From contig CANGOX010000002.1 in the NCBI GenBank assembly GCA_947455605.1, forward strand, positions 1 through 64,000: 64,000 bases of DNA, given 5' to 3'. The position numbers were made by a program, and so were the translations under genes. The DNA is from Chitinophagaceae bacterium (GTDB lineage: Bacteria; Bacteroidota; Bacteroidia; Chitinophagales; Chitinophagaceae). The notes beneath the pieces are model-generated. The model had not been told where the DNA came from and did no database searches. It was given only the letters and a program-made list of their open reading frames with translations. Below are positions 51,993 through 59,918 of the stretch, in pieces; the stretch's first letter is position 1, and each line of letters opens with the position of its first letter.

Positions 51993-53660
51993 CTATTTAA
52001 CGGTTTGAAGTTCTCCGTTGTGGAGATAAAGAACGCGGTTACAAATAGCCGAAAGACCGGCATCTTCTGAAGCGATAAGAATGGTTATTTCGGATTTATT
52101 TCTGATCAATGTGTGATAGATCTCCTGTGTAGCCAGATCAAAACAACTGAAAGGATCTTCGAGCAATAATAACCGGTGCCTGCCCAATAAGGCACGCATT
52201 AAAAGTATATGTTGCTTGATCTCTCTTGGTAACCGATTGCCAAATGGATCTAAAATTCTATCTAATCCTTTTCTGTCTGACTGGATAAAATGGATAAATC
52301 CGGTTGTTTCTGCGAGTAGTAAAAGGTCAGGGATCGTTATGTCTCTGTTACCCAATGTGATATTTTCCATAAGCGTGCCATGGAAAATATCCTGGTTATT
52401 AAGTAATACGCCGGTTTGTGAACGAATGCTCTCAAGGGTATAATTACCAATCGGAATTCCATCAATGAGCAGGTTACCCGAAAAACGGTTGAATGTTCCG
52501 GTTAATAATCGCAATAAGGTTGATTTGCCCGAGCCAGATCTGCCGGTGATCTGCACGGTATCGCCGGGTTGAATGGAGTAATGGATATGTTTTAATACAT
52601 TTTTACCGTCTGGGTATGAAAAATCAAGATCATGGCATTCTATCGAAACCCCCTTATTGGTTAAGGGTAAGGCAACCGTGCCGTTTTTTTCTGTTTCGGC
52701 TTCAGTGATCATACCAAGTTTCTCAACTGATACCAGTGTGTCATAAACTTTATCAAGACTAACAATGAGTTTTTCCACTGAGCTGATAATGGCAATGATC
52801 ACAATATCGGCAGCAATGAACTGACCCACGTTGATCTGTTGGTTAACCAAAAGAAAACTTCCCAGGATGAGCATGGCAGCCGTTATGATGATCTTGAAAC
52901 TGATCAGGCTCCAGAACTGAACAAGCAGGATCTTAAAATAGGCAGTTCTTGCATCCAGGTAACCGCTCACACCCTCATCTGTTTTTTGAATATGCAGCAT
53001 GCTGTCCTTTGCATATTTAAAGGTCTTCACCAAACGGGCAGTTTCCTGCAGCCAGGCAGCTACGCTGTATTTATAACTGCTGGCTTCCATAGCAAGGTTT
53101 AATCCTTTCGGCGATGTGAGGCGTAGTATCAATACAACGATCAGCAACAATAAAATACCGAATGCGATGAATATAGGGTGATAGAAAGATAAGAGCAGTA
53201 ATCCAAACAGAATCTGAATCACAGCAGCGGGAAGATCCAGCAGGATCTTTTCAATTCCTTTCTGCAGGGTAAGGGCATCAAAAAAACGGTTACTTAATTC
53301 AGGCAAATGATGACCATCTATCTTTTCTACATTAATCCTTGGCAGAATATTGCTGAATTCGAATGCATAACGCAGAAAGATCTTTTGTTTCAGCTTTTCC
53401 GTTATTTCGAGTTGCCTAACCTGTAAAAGCCCATTAAAGAAAGTACCACATACCACAAGGGTAATCAGTATTACAATAGAAGTAGAAACAGACCCCGCCA
53501 TAACAAAGTTGATGATCGTTTGAATGCCCAGGGGTAAAGAGAGCTGGATCAAACCGGCCAGTATCGCGAACATATAGATCGCATAGATATCTTTCTTATC
53601 GGTTATGAGTACCGAATAGAGTTTTCTGAATGAATCACGTATACTTGTCCGGTTTGCCAT
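51993..53660 (-). CDS. ABC transporter (membrane plus ATPase) with altered catalytic motifs
   Basis: A 555-residue fused half-transporter: five or six transmembrane helices (about 27-300) and a nucleotide-binding domain (about 340-555). Walker A is normal (GRSGSGKST). Other motifs are not: where LSGGQ is expected there is LPREIKQ; the Walker B acidic pair is LLLLEDPF instead of the usual order DE; and the H-loop, normally AHR, reads ASED. The Q-loop glutamine (NNQDIF) is kept. No C39 peptidase domain is present. The ATPase may be slow or catalytically unusual, although the operon with HlyD and TolC partners looks like type I export. Confidence 0.85.
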   Translation of the reverse strand: MANRTSIRDSFRKLYSVLITDKKDIYAIYMFAILAGLIQLSLPLGIQTIINFVMAGSVSTSIVILITLVVCGTFFNGLLQVRQLEITEKLKQKIFLRYAFEFSNILPRINVEKIDGHHLPELSNRFFDALTLQKGIEKILLDLPAAVIQILFGLLLLSFYHPIFIAFGILLLLIVVLILRLTSPKGLNLAMEASSYKYSVAAWLQETARLVKTFKYAKDSMLHIQKTDEGVSGYLDARTAYFKILLVQFWSLISFKIIITAAMLILGSFLLVNQQINVGQFIAADIVIIAIISSVEKLIVSLDKVYDTLVSVEKLGMITEAETEKNGTVALPLTNKGVSIECHDLDFSYPDGKNVLKHIHYSIQPGDTVQITGRSGSGKSTLLRLLTGTFNRFSGNLLIDGIPIGNYTLESIRSQTGVLLNNQDIFHGTLMENITLGNRDITIPDLLLLAETTGFIHFIQSDRKGLDRILDPFGNRLPREIKQHILLMRALLGRHRLLLLEDPFSCFDLATQEIYHTLIRNKSEITILIASEDAGLSAICNRVLYLHNGELQTVK

Positions 53661-53669
53661 GGGGCCTGT

Positions 53670-53939
53670 TTATTGTCCTATTTGTGGAGGAAATTTCAAT
53701 TCAATATGTGCTTGAATATTGGTTTCCTTCCGGTTATTCTGTTTTAATTTCTCAATGGCATTCCTGAGGGTACGTTCCAGGTGGAGGATCCGGCTTTCTG
53801 AATGCTTGATATCCTCCTCTGTTTTGTCCTTTGTGTTTATTTTTTCCTCGTGAAATGCAATTTTTACTTTAACAATGGCGGTTAATAATTGTTCTGCTTC
53901 TTCTACAGAAAATCTGCCGTTGATCAGTTGTATTTCCAT
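53670..53939 (-). CDS. Small coiled-coil protein
   Basis: An 89-residue protein without a signal peptide. The middle part is helical and charged (KINTKDKTEEDIKHSESRILHLERTLRNAIEKLK), suited to a coiled coil. It begins MEIQLINGRFSVEEAEQLLTAIVKVKIAFHEEKI. The function is unknown. It lies between icd and the ABC gene on one strand, with short gaps of 22 and 9 bases, so it belongs to the same transcription unit. It could be a regulator or export accessory. Confidence 0.7.
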   Translation of the reverse strand: MEIQLINGRFSVEEAEQLLTAIVKVKIAFHEEKINTKDKTEEDIKHSESRILHLERTLRNAIEKLKQNNRKETNIQAHIELKFPPQIGQ

Positions 53940-53961
53940 ATTTCGTAAATTTTATAGGTGA

Positions 53962-55404
53962 TTATTGTCCCTGAGCAGCCGTAAAACCCGGCTCTCCGTC
54001 AAAATAATAGAGGTTCTCGGTTTTGATGATCTGGTGTCCTGCCTCATGTAATTTGTTCATAAGGGTTAAGACTTTATCATACGGGATTGTATCCTTTCCT
54101 TCATTTTTCTTAAAACGGCAACGCCAGTGATCGGTACAGAAAGTTTCCGGAAAACCATTGGGCCATACTTTAGTGCCACGGTTGGTTATCATTAGTAACT
54201 GTAGTTCTTCTCCCATAGAAGCTACTTGTATCATACCGGCAAGTATATTGGGAGAAATATTGGCGGCATGCAGGAAAACATCAACTCCTTTGAGTTCTTT
54301 TTTTGCCGGTTTCTGTTCCGTTACTTTAATATTGAAATTGGCAATCGATGAGGCATATTTTACAGGCTTTAATAAAGCCGGTTTTTCGCCCAGCCTTTCA
54401 ATGACGGCTTCGGCAAATTCTTTCGTACCCCTACTTTCTCTTGAAACCCCTTCTTTATAAATATCATAGGTATGTACGCCATCTTCCAGCGTTTTGAGCC
54501 AGGCGTTCTGTATTTTTTCAGCAACTTCTGTCTGGCCAATATGAACCAGCATCTGAATGGCACCCAATAATAGGCCCGAAGGGTTCGCTTTATTGGTGCC
54601 GGCTATTCTGGGAGCAGAACCATGGATGGCTTCAAACATGGCAAAACCATCGCCGATATTGGCACTCCCTGCCAGTCCTACGCTGCCTGTAATCTGTGCG
54701 GCTACATCACTTAAGATATCTCCATAAAGGTTTGGCATTACAATCACATCAAACATCTCGGGTGTATCGGCCAGTTTGGCCGCACCGATATCTACGATCC
54801 AGTGCTCCTGTTCGATCTCCGGATATTCTGCACCCACTTCATCAAACACTTTATGAAAAAGCCCATCTGTCATTTTCATGATATTGTCTTTGGTAAAGCA
54901 GGTTACTTTTTTACGTCTGTAGGCTTTGGCATATTCAAAGGCATAGCGGATGATCTTTTCTGTACCCGGGCGGGATATCAGCTTTAAGCATTGGTATACC
55001 TCGTCTGTCTGCCTGTGTTCTATACCTGCATACAGGTCTTCTTCATTTTCCCGGATGATCACCACATCCATCACAGGGTGTTTGGTTTGTACAAATGGGT
55101 GATAAGATACACAGGGCCTTACATTGGCAAATAAACCAAGCACTTTACGGGTAGTTACATTCAGACTTTTAAAGCCTCCTCCCTGTGGAGTTGTGATGGG
55201 GGCTTTAAGAAATACTTTTGTACGGCGTAAAGACTCCCACGCTTCGGGTTCAATGCCGGCACTATTTCCCTTCAGATACACTTTTTCGCCGATCTCAATT
55301 TCTTCAATATCCAGTTGAGCACCGGCTGCCTGTAAGATCTGTAAAGTGGCATCCATTATTTCTGGGCCGATGCCATCTCCTTTGGCTACTGTGATTTTTT
55401 TCAT
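53962..55404 (-). CDS. icd: NADP-type isocitrate dehydrogenase with C-terminal extension
   Basis: A 480-residue protein of the beta-decarboxylating dehydrogenase family. The N-terminus KKITVAKGDGIGPEIMDATLQ, substrate motif and metal-binding residues (DVIVMPNLYGDILSDVAAQITGSVGLAGSANIG, FEAIHGSAPRIAGTNKANPSG) are clear. The last 140 residues (KGVDVFLHAANISPNILAGMIQVASMG onward) are an extension like that of Thermus IDH, not found in E. coli IDH. It makes 2-oxoglutarate in the TCA cycle. A LysR-type gene diverges from it and may regulate it. An export operon follows on the same strand. Confidence 0.85.
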   Translation of the reverse strand: MKKITVAKGDGIGPEIMDATLQILQAAGAQLDIEEIEIGEKVYLKGNSAGIEPEAWESLRRTKVFLKAPITTPQGGGFKSLNVTTRKVLGLFANVRPCVSYHPFVQTKHPVMDVVIIRENEEDLYAGIEHRQTDEVYQCLKLISRPGTEKIIRYAFEYAKAYRRKKVTCFTKDNIMKMTDGLFHKVFDEVGAEYPEIEQEHWIVDIGAAKLADTPEMFDVIVMPNLYGDILSDVAAQITGSVGLAGSANIGDGFAMFEAIHGSAPRIAGTNKANPSGLLLGAIQMLVHIGQTEVAEKIQNAWLKTLEDGVHTYDIYKEGVSRESRGTKEFAEAVIERLGEKPALLKPVKYASSIANFNIKVTEQKPAKKELKGVDVFLHAANISPNILAGMIQVASMGEELQLLMITNRGTKVWPNGFPETFCTDHWRCRFKKNEGKDTIPYDKVLTLMNKLHEAGHQIIKTENLYYFDGEPGFTAAQGQ

Positions 55405-55488
55405 GGTTTTTTATTTTCATGGCAAAAATGAGGGCAATCATTAATATATTTTTATTTATATTTATTATATAATCCATAAAAAATATTT

Positions 55489-56415
55489 ATGAATTTTACT
55501 TTGCACCAATTGAAAATCTTTACGGTAGTAGTTGAAAAGGAAAGTATCACCAAGGCATCTGAAGAATTGAATATGACCCAGCCTGCTGTGTCCATACAGT
55601 TAAAAAATCTGCAGGATCAGTTTGATGTTCCGCTTACAGAAGTGATCGGAAGAAAGTTATACGTGACCGATTTTGGCAGAGAACTGTATCAGATCGCGGA
55701 TAAAATACTGGAAGATGTTTCAGGCATCACATACCGGACACAAAATTTCCGGGGTATATTATCCGGGCGTTTAAAAATATCAGTGGTATCAACCGGAAAA
55801 TATGTAATGCCGTATTACCTCAAACATTTTATCAAAGACAATCCCGAAGTTGATATCCGGATGGATGTTACCAACCGTACAAAAGTGATCGAAAGCCTGG
55901 AGAATAATGAAGTGGATTTTTCCCTCGTATCTGTTTTACCAGAGAACCTGTCTGTTGAACATGAAATACTGATGCCTAATAAACTATTTCTGGCTGCTTC
56001 ACCTGATGCAGGATTTCATTCAAAAAAGCCTTTTACCAAATCTGTATTTGATAAGATCCCTTTGATATTTAGAGAGGAGGGTTCGGGTACCCGTTATAAA
56101 ATGCAGCAGTATTTTAAAAATGTTCATGTAGTACCAAAAGTAAAACTGGAGCTTACCTCCAGTGAAGCTGTAAAACAGGCAGTGATGGCCGGATTAGGTT
56201 GCTCTGTGCTTTCCTTATTAAGCATGAAATCAGAATTGAAAGAAAAAGAATTGCAAATTATCCCTGTAAAAGGATTTCCGATCCATTCCAACTGGATGCT
56301 GATTTGGTTGAAAAAGAAAAAATTTTCACTGGTTGCAAAGGCCTATCTGGATTATATACGAAAAAACAAATCGGCTATTTATACCGAACATTTCAAGTGG
56401 ACCGAAAAGTATTGA
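55489..56415 (+). CDS. LysR family transcriptional regulator
   Basis: A 308-residue LysR protein. Residues 1-60 form the winged HTH (FTLHQLKIFTVVVEKESITKASEELNMTQPAVSIQLKNLQ) and residues about 90-300 the substrate-binding effector domain. It is divergent from icd across 84 very AT-rich bases, the common arrangement for LysR regulators that control the neighbouring gene. The effector is unknown; a TCA intermediate such as citrate or 2-oxoglutarate is a natural guess. Confidence 0.9.
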   Translation: MNFTLHQLKIFTVVVEKESITKASEELNMTQPAVSIQLKNLQDQFDVPLTEVIGRKLYVTDFGRELYQIADKILEDVSGITYRTQNFRGILSGRLKISVVSTGKYVMPYYLKHFIKDNPEVDIRMDVTNRTKVIESLENNEVDFSLVSVLPENLSVEHEILMPNKLFLAASPDAGFHSKKPFTKSVFDKIPLIFREEGSGTRYKMQQYFKNVHVVPKVKLELTSSEAVKQAVMAGLGCSVLSLLSMKSELKEKELQIIPVKGFPIHSNWMLIWLKKKKFSLVAKAYLDYIRKNKSAIYTEHFKWTEKY

Positions 56416-56427
56416 TCCGCTCTTTCT

Positions 56428-57138
56428 TTATTTTTTCAGTTTTCTCAATTGCTGTAATACGGCTCTCAGATCTTTTGGCAAAGGCGCTTCCAGTTCAAAA
56501 GTTTCGCCGTTCAAAGTGAATTTTAATCGGTGTGAGTGTAAAGCCAGCCTGGCAAGTATGGGCTTCTCTTCTTCAGCAGCTTTGGATAGTTTGAAATTTT
56601 TCTTCAAAGCCGATAATAACATTGGCTTGGGATCGCCATAAATTTCATCACATACGATCGAATGGCCAATATGCTGCATGTGCACACGGATCTGGTGTGT
56701 ACGGCCCGTATGGATCCGGAACTCTACCCAGGAATATAAGCGGAATGATTCCAGTACTTCATAATCTGTGGAGGATACTTTTCCTTTGGCATGTGTCATC
56801 ATCCGGGTTGTTTTACCGGGATGCTCCATGATAGGGGCGTCAATATTACCTGAAGGATTTACCATCTGTCCATAAACCAGGCCCTGGTAATATTTTTCCA
56901 TCTCACGTCCCTCAAATAACTGCGAGAGCTGTTTGTGGGCATCTTCTGTTTTGGCAAATACGATCACACCGCTGGTATCTCTGTCTAAACGGTGTACGGT
57001 ATAGATCTCGCCTCTTTTCTGTTTCAGAATATCCTTTAAAGATTCTTCCTGTCCCAGCCTGTCGGGTATACTCAATAAACCGGAAGGCTTATTTACAGCA
57101 ATAAAACTATCGTTCTCAAAAATGATATCTAAATGCAT
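56428..57138 (-). CDS. RluA family pseudouridine synthase
   Basis: A 236-residue pseudouridine synthase. The catalytic aspartate is D52 in VHRLDRDTSGVIVFAK, followed by VNPSGNIDAPI and RIHTGRTHQIRVHMQHIGHSI. It lacks an S4 domain, so it is a compact RluA-type enzyme. The target RNA is not known. The RsuA-type gene upstream is co-directional with a 32-base gap. Confidence 0.92.
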   Translation of the reverse strand: MHLDIIFENDSFIAVNKPSGLLSIPDRLGQEESLKDILKQKRGEIYTVHRLDRDTSGVIVFAKTEDAHKQLSQLFEGREMEKYYQGLVYGQMVNPSGNIDAPIMEHPGKTTRMMTHAKGKVSSTDYEVLESFRLYSWVEFRIHTGRTHQIRVHMQHIGHSIVCDEIYGDPKPMLLSALKKNFKLSKAAEEEKPILARLALHSHRLKFTLNGETFELEAPLPKDLRAVLQQLRKLKK

Positions 57139-57170
57139 ACTGAAATTCTGTTGGTCAAGTGCCGAATGGA

Positions 57171-58373
57171 TTAGTCAGAAAAATCCTCTTTGCCATCAAC
57201 GGCCGGATTTCTTCTCGAAGTGATCGTGTTATCCTTGGTGTCCTTATTTTTTCTCAGGAAAGATTTATTCATGAACTTCAATAAGCGAACTTCTTTTTCC
57301 TGCAGTAAACGCCATTTACCTCTCTCTACATTTTTCTTGGTAAGATTGGCAAACATTACTCGATCCAGTGATTTTACATCATAACCCAGGTGCTCAAAAA
57401 TTCTGCGCACGATCCTGTTACGGCCACTATGTATTTCTATACCCACAACGGTCTTGTCTTTAGGATCGGCATAACCCACTGCATCGGCCTGAACCATGCC
57501 ATCTTCCAGCGTAATACCTGTCATGATCGCATCCAGATCTTTTTTCGAAACAGCTTTGTCGAGGGTTACTTCATAGATCTTTTTGATTTCAAAGGAAGGG
57601 TGTGTAAGTTTTTGTGCCAGTTCACCATCATTGGTCAGTAACAAAACACCGGTGGTGTTTCTGTCTAATCGCCCAACAGGATATACCCTTTCCTGGGTAG
57701 CATGTTTAACCAGATCCAATACTGTCTTTCTTCCCTGCGGATCATTGGAAGTAGTAAGAAAATCCTTTGGCTTATTCAATAAAATATACACTGAATTTTT
57801 TTGCAGGAAAACCTGTTTGCCTTTTACGATCACTTTATCATGACCCGCTACTTTATATCCCGGTTCAAATATCTTATCACCGTTAACGGTCACTTTCCCT
57901 TCTTTCACCAGTTCGGCCGCTTCACGTCTTCCGCAAACACCTGCGTGCGCGATGAACTTGTTCAATGGCATTAACTCAGTGGGAGTGGCATTTGTAGTTT
58001 GTGGCTTGAAGTCTGTGGTTGTTCTTTCTGTTTGCGGTTTTAAGGTTCTTTTGTCAAACCTTTTTTTCTTGCCGGGTACATCGGGATTAACATCAGTGGT
58101 ATCCTTAGGCTTTCTCCTTGTGTCTTGCTTCTTGTTCCTTGGCCCTTGCTCCTTGGCTCTTGCTTCCTGTTTCTTGAATCTTGGCTCTTGTGGCTTGATT
58201 TCTTCACTGGTAATACCCCTAAGTTTCTCGATCTTCTTTTTCCGCATTTCTTCACCTGCGGCACGGGCTGCTATTTTGATCTTCTTCTTTTCCTGGCGGA
58301 AAGCTTCTTTTACGGCACTGCCCCTTTTCTGGTTGGCAAACTTGTCGAAGTTGTCTGTACGTTGTTTTTTCAT
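57171..58373 (-). CDS. RsuA/RluB family pseudouridine synthase with long repeat-bearing N-terminal extension
   Basis: A 400-residue protein. Residues 1-135 are a basic, low-complexity extension. The S4 domain follows (LNKFIAHAGVCGRREAAELVKEGKVTVNG, 138-165) and the catalytic domain has D237 in VGRLDRNTTGVLLLTNDG. Standard RsuA/RluB proteins are about 230-290 residues. The extension includes two repeat-like blocks (residues 60-92 and 112-129) whose DNA looks like intergenic repeat words: CTTGGCTCTTGC-type text and ACTACAAACCACAG-type text. The last 25 residues are also low-complexity. Its role is 23S or 16S rRNA modification. Confidence 0.9.
   Translation of the reverse strand: MKKQRTDNFDKFANQKRGSAVKEAFRQEKKKIKIAARAAGEEMRKKKIEKLRGITSEEIKPQEPRFKKQEARAKEQGPRNKKQDTRRKPKDTTDVNPDVPGKKKRFDKRTLKPQTERTTTDFKPQTTNATPTELMPLNKFIAHAGVCGRREAAELVKEGKVTVNGDKIFEPGYKVAGHDKVIVKGKQVFLQKNSVYILLNKPKDFLTTSNDPQGRKTVLDLVKHATQERVYPVGRLDRNTTGVLLLTNDGELAQKLTHPSFEIKKIYEVTLDKAVSKKDLDAIMTGITLEDGMVQADAVGYADPKDKTVVGIEIHSGRNRIVRRIFEHLGYDVKSLDRVMFANLTKKNVERGKWRLLQEKEVRLLKFMNKSFLRKNKDTKDNTITSRRNPAVDGKEDFSD
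57987..58196. repeat. Repeat-word text inside the RsuA-type coding region
   Basis: Positions 58098-58196 are an array of near-heptamer CTTGGCT/CTTGCTC/CTTGTTC words encoding residues 60-92. Positions 57987-58040 iterate GTTTGTGGCTTG-like words encoding residues 112-129. Both are in frame. Confidence 0.65.
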
Positions 58374-58462
58374 GTTCTTTACTGATTGCTGTTTTTCAAC
58401 AGGAACCGCAAAGATAACTTAAAAAGAAAGAATGGGTTTTTGAGGGGCATTTAGCAACAAAA

Positions 58463-58503
58463 CTGCGCCTTTGCGCCTCTGCGTGCAAAATTTCTCGCAA
58501 AGG
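58463..58503. repeat. Intergenic GCGCCTTTGCG-family repeat
   Basis: CTGCGCCTTTGCGCCTCTGCGTG begins at 58463 and pairs partly with TCGCAAAGG ending 58503 (8-base perfect arms). Copies are at 41691 and 44573. Confidence 0.7.
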
Positions 58504-58548
58504 TGGTTGGGTTTACCTGGAATTTGTTGGGTTAACGCAAACGATCAC

Positions 58549-58665
58549 TCATTTCCTGCCCGGAAACAGATGTTGGATCACAAAAGCGCCTAAGTTCATC
58601 ACATTAATGAACAGAATGATGAATGGGGCAGTAAGAATAAAACAGAATAAGAGCAGCTTTTTCAT
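58549..58665 (-). CDS. Small single-helix membrane protein (38 residues)
   Basis: From the ATG at 58665: a Lys-Lys N-terminus, then one long hydrophobic helix (about 4-32), ending HLFPGRK. The frame is open upstream but that part is not protein-like. It has no known family and could be a real small protein or chance. It lies between rlmN and the RsuA-type gene with a terminator upstream. Confidence 0.45.
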   Translation of the reverse strand: MKKLLLFCFILTAPFIILFINVMNLGAFVIQHLFPGRK

Positions 58666-58722
58666 AGGCCAATATTTAATGCTTTGAAATTGGGGGCTGC
58701 ATTTATATAGACCCGGCCTGTA

Positions 58723-58755
58723 AAACAAATGCAGCCCATAGAGCTGCATTTGTTT
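58723..58755 (-). terminator. Hairpin terminator of rlmN
   Basis: 13-base perfect arms AAACAAATGCAGC (58723-58735) and GCTGCATTTGTTT (58743-58755) lie 18 bases past the rlmN stop. On the minus strand the stem ends in T-rich sequence. Confidence 0.7.
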
Positions 58756-58773
58756 GAATTATGTGAAGGAAGA

Positions 58774-59823
58774 TCATTGTTTATCCTTGTTGGCCAATTG
58801 TCCGCAGGCGGCATCAATATCCTTTCCGCGGCTTCTTCTTAAACGGGCATTTACCTTATTGGTTTCAAGTATACCCATAAAACTTTGAATACCCTCTTCC
58901 GTAGGTTTTGCAAAACGGAATGCATCGATCGGGTTGTATTCAATGATATTGATCAGATCTGCCGGAACCTGTCTGTAAATACGTGTCAGGTCCTGCGCAT
59001 CTTTTTCAGAATCATTCAGGTCTTTGAACAGGATATATTCCAGCGTGATCTCATTTCCCGTCTGTTTATAGAAATAATTCAACGCATCTATCAGCACTTT
59101 AATATTATTGCTTTCATTGATGGGCATGATCTTATTCCTTTTCTCATCCGTTGGGGCATGTAAAGACAGTGCCAGCTTGAATTTCACTTTATCATCTCCC
59201 AGCATCCGGATCTGTTTGGCAACACCGGCGGTAGACACTGTGATCCGCTTAGGACTCATAAACAGTCCATCTTCCGCCGTGATCCTTTCAATGGCACGCA
59301 TTACATTGCTGTAATTCATCAGCGGCTCTCCCATACCCATGAAAACGATATTGGTCAGTTTTTTCTGGAAGGTTTTTTCGCTCTGCTGATTGATCAATAC
59401 TACCTGGTCATAGATCTCATCATAAGTCAGGTTTCTTTTCCTGTCCATATACCCCGTTGCACAAAATTTACAACTCAGGCTGCAACCGATCTGTGAAGAA
59501 ACGCAGGCGGTTTTTCTTTCATCGGTAGGGATCAATACGCCTTCGATCATATGACCGTCAAATGTTTTAAACCGGCTTTTGATCGTACCGTCATCGCTAT
59601 GTTGGGTGGCATCTACCCGCAGGGCCGGGAAGGAGAAATTCTTGGCTAATTTGGCGCGCAGGTCTTTGCTCAGATTACTCATCTCATCAAAGCTGTGGGC
59701 ATGTTTTTGCCAGATCCATTCATGTACCTGTTTAACACGGAACTTCTTTTCGTCGATCGACAGGAAATATTCCTCCAGCTCGGGTACACTTAAATGGCGA
59801 ATGTTAGGTAAAGGGGTGCTCAT
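58774..59823 (-). CDS. rlmN: 23S rRNA/tRNA (adenine-C2)-methyltransferase RlmN
   Basis: Start at ATG 59823 (MSTPLPNIRHLSVPELEEY), 349 residues, normal length. The radical SAM cluster motif is CSLSCKFCATG (CxxxCxxC). Also present are VFMGMGEPLMNYSNVMRAIERI and STAGVAKQIRML, plus the conserved C-terminal cysteine in AACGQL. It methylates A2503 of 23S rRNA and A37 of tRNAs, affecting fidelity and antibiotic binding. A divergent thiolase gene lies 95 bases away. Confidence 0.95.
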   Translation of the reverse strand: MSTPLPNIRHLSVPELEEYFLSIDEKKFRVKQVHEWIWQKHAHSFDEMSNLSKDLRAKLAKNFSFPALRVDATQHSDDGTIKSRFKTFDGHMIEGVLIPTDERKTACVSSQIGCSLSCKFCATGYMDRKRNLTYDEIYDQVVLINQQSEKTFQKKLTNIVFMGMGEPLMNYSNVMRAIERITAEDGLFMSPKRITVSTAGVAKQIRMLGDDKVKFKLALSLHAPTDEKRNKIMPINESNNIKVLIDALNYFYKQTGNEITLEYILFKDLNDSEKDAQDLTRIYRQVPADLINIIEYNPIDAFRFAKPTEEGIQSFMGILETNKVNARLRRSRGKDIDAACGQLANKDKQ

Positions 59824-59918
59824 CCGGTAAAGATACCCACTCAGCCCCTGAAGGGGCAATTTTTGTGGTACAAACTCTATCTTGCGCTACTATTTTAACT
59901 GATCTATACCAGAGATAT

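Noticed and set aside
52839-53102. Separate small gene opposite the ABC transporter
   Set aside because: Antisense to a conserved membrane domain, with no start signal of its own.
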